Shown: positions 1 to 11,409 of the stretch, in pieces | How the letters are laid out: every line of letters starts with the position of its first letter | Position numbering within the stretch: the first letter of the stretch is position 1 | NCBI GenBank assembly: GCA_020736575.1 | Contig: JAGPYM010000005.1 | Location: 248,001-312,000, forward strand | Source: Thelonectria olida | Lineage: Eukaryota > Ascomycota > Sordariomycetes > Hypocreales > Nectriaceae | DNA length: 64,000 bases | Direction of reading: 5' to 3' | Made by a program: the position numbers and the translations under genes | Notes under the pieces: generated by a model | What the model was told of the DNA's origin: nothing | The model's input: only the letters and a program-made list of their open reading frames with translations | The model's database searches: none

Positions 1-163
1 ATTATCTGACCTCGGCCTCTTCTATTCTGGATCATCCTCCTCCAATTGTGCCTTTCGAACAAACTCTCGGCTTGCTTTAAGAGGGTCAAGTCGATTTCAA
101 CCATTTCCAGCCCAAACGTCTCCTAGTCTAAATCACCCTCTCCAACCTCAACCACGAAATAAA

Positions 164-936
164 ATGGGCGGCTTTTACATGCAGTACCTTGAGAGTAAGT
201 TACAAACTGAATATTATGCACTTCATCACCACACAATATTGCCGTATTTGTTGTTTTGCTGGGTTCTCCGTATAAGTGGGGAGCAGAGCACAGAGGGCGG
301 GCAACACCACCTCTCATTGCGATGCCACTTATATCACAATACGGCAGCGCAACCGTTGCAGCGGCCTAACGGCTTGTCAACGAGAAGCACATACCCTCTG
401 CTTTAGAAAACCGTCTTCGACTTGGCCCAATGGCAAGATGCAAAGAAATGACTGGGGGATGGAGCCGTTGTTGCCTAATGGCTCTGTTTGTCAACATCAT
501 CGATGGGGGCATCATCAGCTGGGCTGCACACTTCTGATCGAGTTACACATGCTAGAGTGATACGAGAGCTAACCAATGACTTCAATTAGGCCTCTGCCGG
601 CGTCGAGGATGGACAGACCCCATGTACGAGTGTTACCGTGACCCCTCTGGCTTCACATGTCTTGTTCTCGTCAACGGACGAGAGTACCAGACGGATCTCG
701 CCTATGAGTCGGACCTCCTCGCCCAAGAGAATGCGGCCATGCGTGCCTTTATGGTGTGCAGGAACTTCTCTGTTAACGGTGGCATGCTTGCCCGTAACGG
801 AATCGTCCAAGGTCTCCCTGCTTCAGACTCGAACCGGCGTCGAAAGAGCCGCCACACTTCCTCCAGGGACAGTGACCGTCACAGCCGACGATCTGGAAAC
901 CACTCCAGCAGCAGTTCGACCGCTTCATTTGAGTAA
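164..936 (+). CDS. Small dsRNA-binding-motif-like protein (125 aa, two exons)
   Basis: Exons 164-194 and 590-936 join in frame (donor GTAAGT at 195, acceptor ATTAG ending at 589) to give 125 residues beginning MGGFYMQYLESLC. The first 65-70 residues have the layout of a double-stranded RNA-binding motif: an N-terminal helix (YMQYLESLCRRRGW), a 'DPMYEC' strand, 'GFTCLVLVNGREY' strands, and a final 'QENAAMRAFMVC' helix like the alanine-rich C-terminal dsRBD helix. After residue 95 comes an Arg/Ser-rich tail (repeated SR, HS and SSS runs), typical of disordered RNA-associated tails. The first intron, 395 nt, is long for this genome. The canonical lysine cluster before the last helix is weak, so RNA binding itself is inference. 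Fungi carry short uncharacterised proteins of this type; no specific function can be assigned. Confidence 0.72.
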
Positions 937-3900
937 TGCCTCCCGAGCGAATGTGTCGATCCGTATCAAAGTGAATCATTTGGACTTGGAGAACTCCGGG
1001 AACGGTGCCAATCACATGGAAACTGGACCTGGAAGGCAAGGGGCAGCCCAGGCACAAGACTTACAAGCGGTTGAAAGGCTTCACAGCGATCCCAAGGGAT
1101 ATACCCACACCACTTCCTCAGCAACCCTCTCACGAGACAAAGGGGAAAGGGACGTTTTCTTTTCTCTGACTTCGACAAAAAGAATGGCGGCAAATGTCTT
1201 TCTTATTGTGGTTTCTTCTTTCACCCATTTTCTTTTTTATCTAAACGACTTATGACCTTACGAAGTAACTTTCTAGATGCATCATCTTCACTCAAACGGC
1301 CGACCTTTTTTTTTATTGTTATTTGAACTCATTACTTTTCTTTACGAACAGATTGGACGTATTTCATGTTTTTTGCGAGGGCATTTCATGTCATTCCTAT
1401 TCATATACTTCTTTGGGTGGTCCCCCTTGACCATCCCCTGGGACTGGATTGCTATTCTTCTTCTTCTTTCTATTGATATCTGCTGGGCTTCACCTGGATT
1501 GGCACCCTCGGACACAACTCTACCCCGCACAGCTTACCAACCAACAAGGAGGGTATCCGAAACAACATTTGGAACACGGTGGCGGATCTCAGGGGTCACT
1601 CCGAACCTCGGGAGTACGAGCAGATACATGAGGCATACCAAGAACACGATCCTGGAGAACCTGTGCAATTGGCTGAAATAGCCCATCCACGAGAGAGTGT
1701 CGGCAAGTTGAGCATGAAGCCAACCTTTCATGCCTTGGTATCTGGGACGATAATTTGATTACGAAAAACATCATCAAATTGGACCAAAAAGCGAGTTTTC
1801 TTCTCATGATCCTTCTTGGCTTGTCGAATCCATACAGTTGGACAACAGGCGTGATTGGGCTATCTGCTCTTGGGAAAGAACAACAAAAGGCGAGAGGTGA
1901 TTAACGCAAGGATTTGAAGCGGGTCATGGTCAAAATCGGAGACGTGTTACGAACAAGACGAAAATTTTGAGGATTGATGGGAGGGGAAGCGATGAATTGA
2001 TTGGGAGTTAAGCCGAGATGAGATGGCATGCATTGACGGGCGAAATTTGGATCAAGAGGAACGACATCTGTGTGGTTGGATGATGATTTGACAAGACACT
2101 TATGATGATAATGATAACGACCGTTTGTTTCCTTCTGTTGGAAAGCTGGACTGCCTTATTTCCTGCATACTAGTCGTTCTCCTGAGATTGGCACGCCAAG
2201 AAAGCCAACCATGAAACGTCAAGCTGGTACGTACCGCAGGTGTGGTTGTGGTGCCTTTTCACTCAGCTCACTGGATGGGATATGTCACATTTTGTGACAT
2301 TGCAGAAGAACAAACCCTGGATTGTGATACTCAATGGCAGCCTATGGCATGTCTTCTGTCGTTGTGCTTCAACTGCCGAAGCGCCATGGTGGGCCGAGCT
2401 GGCGATGTGCCTCCGCATACCGAAACGTGGGGAAACGGCCATTCAAGCAGAGACCCGGAGGTGCACAATTCACCGAAGTAGGTATGACACGCATTACAGC
2501 ACCCAAGTATTCTTCAGCTCTGCTGGACTAGCGAGGAAGGTTTCTTCAAGTGCAGGTCTTGTGAGCATAAGTGGGGTGACACGTTATGTCATGCCGAGGA
2601 GGCTAGCTTTCGATTCGCACATAGTTCGTAATGGAAGGGAGGTGAGGGGTCAAGATCAGACGAGTGAGATGAAGTGACGTGAGGGAGGTTGAAACGAAGC
2701 TTATTGAAGCTGTGATTCGAGGGATCGGAAGCTCGTCTTGATGGTGTGTCTCGGCGCCATGACCACCTCGGTCGTCATGCCCTTCGACATGGCCGTATGC
2801 CTCCCCAGGATCTGGTTCTGACAGCTCTGTGGCTGTCTTCTTATGCGTAGGCACGCATCTCGGAATACTCCTGTACATATACAAGGATGAACAGGAGGGG
2901 TGACGAAGCGCCCGAGGTTGTTCTTCGAGTGGACGTGGACCGATGACTGCTTTTAATCAATCTAAACTTCAACCCCAAAGTGTGAAGAACCCCACTCGAG
3001 CATGACAGAAACGGCCTGGAGAAGTTGAACGAGGCATTGAAGCATTATACAAAGGGATGGGCACTGATAGACATAGAGCGTGGACTCCTCTGATACGTGG
3101 CACCCGTCATTGGCTTTGCCACATGGTATGGACATGAAGAGCTGAGGCCTCAAACCGAGGTCACGAGAAAGGATGCAGTCGAGGAATTCGAGGGGTCAAG
3201 ACATCAAAGCGGAGGCTATGCCGCATGAAGCATGATGGAGGCGACTTTCATCCCGTGTTCCCCACCATCTTCACTTGCGAAAGGAGGATGGATTGATTTG
3301 GGCGCGTGGCTTGGGCGGCTTGAGGACGGGAATAGACTAGGAATTAATAAACTCATTAATAAAGGAGGGGAAGCAAGCAAATTGGGCCGCTTGTTCAAGA
3401 GATATTGGCGCAGGGCTGATCAAGGTGAATGGATAAAGGATGAATTGAGGTGCCATGATGTTCAGAATAGTCAAGATGAGCGAAGTTTCTCAGGTATTAA
3501 CAATAGAAATTTGAGCGAAAGCCACATACGTGTCGATGTAACATTAGGCACGGAGAAGGACTTTGGTTTCACAGGGATGGAGAAGACAGGTTACGGCGGC
3601 TGACTGCAGATTCCCGCAATGGATCTTTGAGTGATTGGTACCTTGCATCGAAACATAATTAAAGGGAGCATCGACTTGCAAGGGAAGAATAGGACCACAC
3701 GGTTGGTCAACATCTATCACGCGCAAGCGCAACGTGAGACAAGAGCGAGAAGTCGAGGAGAGAAAGGGGGTGATTAATGAAGAAGCAATGACTAACAACC
3801 CGACTGTGAATCACGGCCACGGATTGATTGATGAGTGATGGATGATGTGAAAGAAGCGCCCCTGTCAAATCTTGGAAGAATACGCATGCGGCCGGAAACG

Positions 3901-5073
3901 AAACGCCACGCCACGCACGCTGGACTATTTACATGTGGGATTCGGTATTAATTGGTCTTAGTTGGATGGCCACCTCACGGAGAGCTGAGGTTGATACGAA
4001 TTGAATACGGTCGAGAGTGCGGTGTTTTGGCTTGACGACCAACAGCCTCGAGGGACCCACGGGCTGTTGTTCGTATGTTCTTGCAGGTCCGAGAGGCGCG
4101 GCTATGAATCATGTCGTGTCCAGACAGGGCTGACATGATGGTGCAGATGCAGCATGAACCACAGATTGAGTGCATAGCGATAGCGTGAGAGGGAGAAACA
4201 ATGAGGACAAGTGTCTCCGAAAGAGGAAGACGGAAGTCCATTTCGGTCATCTCCTTCTCCTTGGGCTAGCTGACTTTGCTACGTACTTGCTCAAGGGCTC
4301 AAAGTGTCCAAGTTGAACGGAAGCTCATGTGGGCATGGAATTCTCCGTAACCTCCCAAGTCCAGGGGCTTGTGACTTAACATGACCCTAAAAAAAAAAGT
4401 GGCAGCATCGCGCCTCAATTTCGCCAGGGGAAATTTTAGATCATGGTGTCGACAGTCGAGCCACATTGGACCCCCATGCCCGCGCTGATTGGCCGCCTCC
4501 GCCCCTTTCTCGTCGACTTCAAGCCTCCATCACGGGGCCTCGTGTCTTGAATCGGTGGCCCGTGTGGCTCGGCCACTAAAAATCATCGTGAGTTGACCTG
4601 CTCCCCCGCCGAGCAGCTGCAAAAGCAACCTGGAAACGCACTCTACAGGGACTATTGCCCTGGGGGGAAGTGAGCTGAGCCTCTAGAATTAGTGACCCCT
4701 TCAGTGTGCCTGCCTCTTGTGGTGTGTGTGGCCAGAAGCCAGCGTGTGCATCACTTCTGTCCCACTTCCCTCCGCGCCGCCTCGTGAACTCTCGTGCATT
4801 CCCACGTAGCTCTTTCTTCTCCTCTTCCTTCTTCTCTCCTCCTACTCCCTCTTCCTCTCCTTGCGCACTTCCCGCCAGTTTCCATCCTTCTTCTTTCACG
4901 CTGAGCCCTCTCAGAGATTCTAAAGATATCCTTTCTAATCTAATCCCATCGAGGTTGCGCACTTGTCTCTTTTCACCTCGTTGTCGCTCTCTGTTCTTAC
5001 ACTCGTTGTGAACCACTTCCCTGGCCCCATTCGAGCTTGACACATACGTAACCGTTTTCGACCTTCCGCAATA
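937..5073. other. Intergenic region, 4.1 kb, no supported gene
   Basis: Both strands hold only short ORFs with poor codon bias, the longest being 145 codons at 2240-2677. There is an A10 run near 4388 and, at about 4800-4990, a strongly pyrimidine-rich tract (TCTTTCTTCTCC-like runs) leading into the start codon at 5074, the usual core promoter/5' leader of highly expressed fungal genes. The rest shows no recognisable element. Confidence 0.6.
4790..5073 (+). promoter_or_regulatory. CT-rich core promoter / 5' leader of GDP-mannose pyrophosphorylase
   Basis: About 200 nt dominated by C and T on the coding strand precede the start codon, which is in the context GCAATAATGA. Pyrimidine tracts just upstream of transcription starts are typical of strongly expressed filamentous fungal housekeeping genes. 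The transcription start cannot be fixed from sequence alone. Confidence 0.5.
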
Positions 5074-6402
5074 ATGAAGGGTGCGTGATCTCCTTCGCTT
5101 CTGCACCTGCGCAGAAGCCATATTCAGACGAGAAATAACAATGCTGACCTCATTTCAGGACTTATTCTCGTCGGTGGCTTTGGCACCCGCCTTCGCCCTC
5201 TGGTACGTCCGTCCTCGGAGCTCCCCTGGAGCTACCCATCCTCGCGCATAGTCGCCCCTTCTACTGCCAGCATGCTGACAACTATGCGCTCTTGCTTAGA
5301 CCTTGACGCTCCCCAAGCCCCTCGTCGAGTTCTGCAACAAGCCCATGATTGTTCACCAAATTGAGGCGCTGGTCGCAGCTGGCGTCACCGACATCGTGCT
5401 TGCTGTCAACTACCGCCCCGAGATCATGGAGAAGTTCCTGGAGGAGGTGAGATCCTACAATCGAGACTGCTAATGTTCAGGACGGTTAGCTAACGTTAGA
5501 CACAGTACGAGGAAAAGTATGGAATTAACATTGAGTTCTCTGTTGAGTCTGAACCCCTCGATACCGCCGGACCCCTGAAGCTTGCCGAGAAGATCCTCGC
5601 TAAGGACGACTCCCCCTTCTTCGTTCTCAACTCCGACGTCATTTGCGACTACCCTTTCAAGGACCTTCTCGAGTTCCACAAGAGCCACGGCAACGAGGGT
5701 ACTATTGTCGTCACCAAGGTCGAGGAGCCCTCCAAGTACGGTGTCGTCGTGCACCAGCCCGGCCACTCATCCCGCATCGACCGATTCGTTGAGAAGCCCG
5801 TCGAGTTCGTCGGAAACCGAATCAATGCCGGCATGTACATCTTCAACACCTCCATTCTCGACCGTATTGAGCTCCGCCCCACCTCGATTGAGAAGGAGAC
5901 CTTCCCCGCCATGACCAAGGACAACCAGCTCCACTCGTTCGACCTTGAGGGCTTCTGGATGGATGTTGGTCAGCCCAAGGATTTCCTTAGCGGAACTTGC
6001 CTATACCTGTCCTCATTGACCAAGAAGGCTAGCAAGGAGCTCACTCCTCCGACCGTGTCCTACGTTCATGGTGGCAACGTCTTGATCCATCCCTCCGCCA
6101 AGATTGGCAAGAACTGCAGAATCGGCCCCAACGTCACGATTGGCCCCGATGTCGTTGTCGGTGACGGTGTTCGTCTACAGCGATGCGTGCTGCTACGTGG
6201 CTCCAAGGTCAAGGACCACGCCTGGGTCAAGTCTACCATTGTTGGGTGGAACAGCACTGTTGGCCGCTGGGCTCGTCTCGAGAACGTGACAGTTCTGGGC
6301 GACGACGTCAACATCGGCGACGAAATCTATGTCAATGGTGGCAGCGTGCTGCCTCACAAGTCCATCAAGGCTAACGTCGACATCCCCGCTATCATCATGT
6401 GA
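5074..6402 (+). CDS. mpg1: Mannose-1-phosphate guanylyltransferase (GDP-mannose pyrophosphorylase), 364 aa
   Basis: Makes GDP-mannose from mannose-1-phosphate and GTP in the cytosol, the donor for N- and O-glycosylation, GPI anchors and wall mannans. Exons 5074-5080, 5159-5202, 5300-5446 and 5506-6402 join in frame to 364 residues, the length usual for fungal orthologues. The nucleotidyltransferase signature [10 protein letters not shown] (residues 8-17) is followed by the LPKPLVEF block; NSDV (108-111) holds the metal-binding Asp110. From about residue 240 the protein is a left-handed beta-helix of hexapeptide repeats ([20 protein letters not shown] region) ending in IIM, as in the family. 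The first exon codes only Met-Lys and one base, and the second only 44 nt; both boundaries are needed to obtain the invariant N-terminus. Yeast PSA1 is the named counterpart; the assignment is firm. Confidence 0.97.
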
Positions 6403-6686
6403 AGAGACGACGATTTCGATGACATTTTCACTCTCCTCGTTGGAGGCCACACCAACTACTTGGAGAAACAAAATCTTAAAAACCTTCTCTCTAATCTGGA
6501 ACAAGGTCTAAAAAAAAACAAGCAAAACTCACCACTCTCGAAAGATGTGCTGGCACCGTCAAACTACAAGGGGGCCTGGTGGGGGAATTAGAGCCTGCCA
6601 TTCTCTCTATTATAATGCGACGCGCAAGTGTCTGATGCCCCCATTTTATGCGTGTTTATACGGCGTCCCGGGGCGGTTTTTACAAC

Positions 6687-6716
6687 AGGCAAGCAGGCAG
6701 GGCAGGCAGGCAGGCA
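6687..6716. repeat. GGCA-type simple repeat
   Basis: Imperfect tandem copies of AGGC/GGCA (aggcaagcaggcagggcagg and following bases) in the 3' flank of the pyrophosphorylase gene. An ordinary microsatellite. Confidence 0.8.
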
Positions 6717-9700
6717 TCCCGGCTTCAATGAAGAAGGCCCATGTATGAAAGCTTTATATGTTAGTGAATTGAAGAACGGGTGGTTTAAAACCATAATGCT
6801 TTGTCTTCGGCAAAAGTGATAGTCACCATGTTCCATGCCCCCTGCTCTCTAATCTCTAGGCACGAGGATTAGAGCAAGGCGATGATGCTTTGTCTTCATT
6901 GATCTGTCTTGACACCAACCCAAAAGCTCAAGGGATCTCCCATCGAGAAGACTCATCGAGAAGCCTCACCAACAAAGTCGCCCAATATCTTGAGTGAGGA
7001 ATGTCGAAGCTCTACGACCGAGGCTTAGGAGATGGAGAAGTAACTCCGACCTTGGTCGTCACGGCAGTTCCTGTGGATGACTGAGACGATGCTCTAAAGG
7101 ATTGCTACCTTGCTCTCATATTCCTAGCACCAAACTTTTCGGAAGCTCGTTGGTCTGTTGTTGGACAGAGTGCTCTTTCGTCAATTCTCGAGTTCAGCGT
7201 GGGCTGCCGATATCCTATGATACGGCCCTTAAGAATGACCACATCAACTATTGCAAAGATACGTTCATGGAGCAGATCTGTTTAGCAATGTAGGAATTCC
7301 CTTTGAATTTCAATAACACAAATGCCGTGATTCGGAGGGGGACAAATGTCCTGGTACAACCTCCCTGTTGGTCGTCCAGTCTTTGGTCTCCACACCACCT
7401 GCACATCCAAGATCTGACTAACACAACAGCACTTGAAGACGAAGGCTTCAAAAGGACCATGCTTCATCGCATCAAGAGCAAAAAAAGAAGAAACAAAAAA
7501 CATACAACAGCGAGGATTCCCCGGTCGTCACCGACCCGAGTACTAGTTCGCCGCTTCTCAGCTTAACGTGCGGGGAGCAGACGGGACCCAGTGTTTTCTA
7601 AGAGCTATGGTCGTATGTGCTTGAGAAGCTCAGTTTGCAGCTCAAAAAGCTGAGTGTCCCGTCAGCGATTGGTATTGTGAAACACCAGAAACAGAAGCTC
7701 TCTTCAGGTGTTTCATGACCCCTTACCTGGATATGGAAATTGTTGTGGTGAGCGGGCGTAAAATGGGCTTTGATCAGGGACGTGCCAAATCAGTCCCTGA
7801 GCAGAAGAGATTGGAGGCTTGTCCCCTGAGCCACGTTCTCTGCCATGGCTGCGCATCGGCCTTGTTATACCCTCGGGCAGGCTGGCCGATGAAATACATA
7901 TCCAAGGTTATTGAGATGGCCCTGGAAGCAATCTAGCTGTGCCCTTGAAGTTGTTGATAGATGGTCTTTGCGTCCAAGACAAGGAGTGTTTGGTTGACCA
8001 GATTGGTACCTAACATGTGACGAGCAATACTTTCCTGGGAAGACCTGTTGAGGAGGCCAGAATTCAATCCTTTGAGTTTGGCTTGCCGGGTCATGATGAC
8101 TTGGCATCACAAACGATTGGTGCAAGTCTTGCGGGCAGGGACCGACAATCTTGCAAAGTTCCGGGTTTGTTAGGTGAAAGATGTTTACTAAATGGCGATA
8201 ATGTCCATGCGAGACATTCTGGGCTGATGTGCAAGCCTTCGCGAGATGCATGGTAGTGACTGAAGAGCCTTGTGATCAAGGACGAGACATTGTCGTACGT
8301 CGTCGGCCGAGAGTGGCTGGAATACGTGCGAGATAGAAAAGGGGCGTCGTTGGCAACCACCAACGCCTACCTATCACGGGGTTTGAAGGGCACACGATGA
8401 CATCAAAGCTTTTGGGAACTGGAGTTGAACCTGGAGGAAAGGATCAGCCCTCGGTCGAGCCCCAGCCCCGGCCCGTTTTGGCTGGACCCCTTGGGGCTTT
8501 TCATGGGGCTCTGCGGTACCGCTGGGCCTGGTCGCGGGGGATCCAGCCGGAGGGTGGATAGCGCAACCGGGCCGTACGGGGATGATGATGTTGCGTGGGG
8601 GAGAAGTCGCTGATGATGTGTCCTCCCTCCGACGCCGAGGCGGTCCGTTAGTTAAATAGATGGGTGGTACCTAATTAGGTTCCAAAATAGGCCTGAGTGC
8701 GTTGCAATATTTGAATGCTGGCATGTACTTTGTAGCACAATAAACTGGGCATCTGTGCGCCTCTATCATGCCATGACGACGGGAAGATGAGGTTGGTGAG
8801 AGCCTGGCAGCAAAGCAAACCCGCGGTGAGGTAGCGTAGCAGACAATGCACAATAGCGTCTCGCTAGTAAGACCCCCTTCTTCATTCTTCTGTTTCAATG
8901 TCGGAACACCGCCATTTTGGCTTCTATCCTCTTCCAACGAGCCTTTTGTTCCTTCTAAGTTGCCATCCGGTGTGGAGGGAAAGGGGAAAAATGATGGCGG
9001 GTAGCGCCTACCGTAACCGTGTAAGCCAGTCGGTGAGGCACAAGCTCCGGGTAGGTGGTTAGTAACTTCCGCATTAAAGAATATCAACTATCACTTCTCT
9101 TTCGTCGTCTTTCTTCTTTGCTTCTCTTTTCCCCATCACCGACTGACACCGAACGTCCACCGACACCGCCCATTGCAAACACGAGACTTGACTCCTGGTA
9201 ACTCGTAAGGGTGTTCCCTGCAGACAGCGACAAGGACTGGGCGATTTGGGTCTAGCCTATTCAACTCAATCCTCGACTGCCGAACGTCACCTCCAACTGT
9301 CATACCTACCTGGTATTCCGGTCTATTGCCAGCATCAAGCATTTCCTATCTCTCAGCCACAATTCCCAAGAACTCGAATGGAATTGGTTGAACCAAATCA
9401 CATTCAAGCCCAGTTCAATTCGTGTTCGAGGCCACCACGGAATCCAGCCGCTCGAGACATTGGAACGAAGGGTAGCAGTCCGTTCCGCCAGTTCCCGAAC
9501 GACCAGCATCGTGCATGTGCACATGCGTGCCTGCATCTTGCGTCCTCGGTCCTGCGTCGTGCAGCCGCCTGCGGCTGAGTCTCGCCATTCTGAAAGGCTA
9601 GAGAGAAGCTGAGCCGTCTTGCATTCGAATTTGCGTCAATTGACAAGACGTCACTTCAATCATTTCCTCGGTTTGTTCCCACCCAAATCCCCACTACGTA

Positions 9701-11214
9701 CCTCAACACCCACACACGCCCACCGATAGCCCGCCCGCTACACCTATCCAGGACGAATATCCAACCAGCCTTCGGCGACACTTTGCAAGATTCAGACTGG
9801 CAAAACGCCGCAACACACGAGGAAACCGCAGTTTAGGCGGCGGGAAAAGAAGCAGAAGCAACCTGATTTATCCCGAAGCTCACCCGCAGCTTGCCCGCGT
9901 TTCGGACTAGGGTGGATAGTTGACGGCATTTTCGTGGCCGTTTTCCGGTGGAGGACGTCACAAGCACTGCAGAGCAAAGCAGGACCGACTCTCAGTGGTG
10001 TTTTGGTGAAGGCACCAGACAAGACGGGCCGTTTCCCTCCAACCCCTTGGCACACGACACATTGTCGAAAATTCCCTCGACTGATTTGGCGCCACATTTT
10101 CGCCGTTTGGCCGTTTGCCCCAGAGTGAAGCTTGAAGGCATTGGAGGTATCAGGAAGCTTGAGGGTCGTGGAACATTGAACACGGAACACGGGGTCGGGA
10201 TTGGGGTAATTATCATAACACCATTACGACCGCCCGCCGGAGAAGGGCCCAGCGCCGCCTCGTGGCGACAGCAGATTCTGGGGGTTGGTCGGTGGCAAGG
10301 TCGGGGAAGTCAGTGCAATGGGAGCACATCGTGAAAGGGCCAGAAGGCGACGCCTACAAGTCTGGATTTGCTTCAGCGGGCTCGTGGCCATCGTCGTGGT
10401 CTTATTAGTGGTGAGTTGAGGCTTCAAGCCACCCGGTTCCTGTTTTTCTGCCTTGAGAATTCCATCCGGCCCATTGGTCCCCAGTCCGCCGGTCCCGAAG
10501 TTCATCTCGGTCTGGCAACCGTCATCCCGCCTCCCAGCCCACCTAGCCCGGGGCCCCGTTCCCTCTGTTGCATCCTTGTGGGTGTTGCCTCACCTATTCC
10601 CGACTCTGGGCTCAGCGTGGGTGAGCATGGCCTGACCGAGGCCCTTACCTGGCGCCAGGTCAATTGGATTGTCATTCTTGGAGTGAAGGGGTCGTCAAAG
10701 GGGCGTGCTGTGTGATATGACGGTTGCCATTGCGATCTGTTGGGTCCCATTTCTTCAAAATCGTCCGGATCCTAAGGAAAGAAAGGCACACAAAACGAAA
10801 CCCGTTGGAGCCCAGCTCGGCGTATTAGCGGAGCCCCAAATGCTTTCCCCCGCACAAGCTCCGTGAGTGCTCAAGTGGTACCTTTTTACGTGTAGCAGCG
10901 GGTAGCTCCAGCTTCATGGAGAAGTCACTTCGTGAAGCTACGGCTCCCTTTGACACCACCTTGACAAAGTCACCGAGCACCATGATGCCTCTCCAGGCCT
11001 CGTCCCTGCAACCCATGATCCCCTCCGCTCCAAGACACCCCATGGCACCCCCCATGTCCCCCGACATGCCCCCTTGTGATATCCACTTTGCCCGCCATTG
11101 GAGTGTACCAAAAGCCACTGACACAGTCTCCATCAGCTTTCACACCTCGTTGTCTTCGGCGACGCCAAGCTCCAGCTGTTGCGCGCACAGCTCCGTTTCC
11201 ACGTCGAGTCCTCT

Positions 11215-11409
11215 GCCAGCTTTATCTTTTCATCCTCGCCTTTCCTCTCCTTTTTTCCCTCGTCCCCCTTCTCTTCCTTCTCTTCCCACACTAGTCTTCG
11301 CTGCTCCTCACCTCACTTCTCTCCATCACCTCCGTCTCAACTCCTTGATCCTGTCTGTGAACTACCAGCTCCCTTCGCGACAGCGCCGCCCACCTCTCGA
11401 CCCCTCACC
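11215..11409 (+). promoter_or_regulatory. CT-rich core promoter / 5' leader of glucokinase
   Basis: Long runs of C and T (CTTTTTTCCCTCG, CTTCTCTTCCTTC) end about 10 nt before an ATG in the context CACCATGGC, an excellent eukaryotic start context. Confidence 0.5.

Larger units (their letters stand above)
6403..11409. other. Intergenic region, 5.0 kb, no supported gene
   Basis: Contains the 3' UTR of the pyrophosphorylase, a GGCA-rich simple repeat at 6687-6716, and only short ORFs without fungal codon bias. From about 11220 a pyrimidine-rich tract begins, leading to the glucokinase start. No tRNA, 5S rRNA or transposon remnant was recognised. Confidence 0.6.

Noticed and set aside
1277..1681. 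134-codon plus-strand ORF with a hydrophobic start
   Set aside because: The hydrophobicity comes from T-rich DNA; no coding bias.
2240..2677. 145-codon plus-strand ORF
   Set aside because: Poor codon bias, overlapping ORFs in other frames, no domain and no start context. Likely chance.
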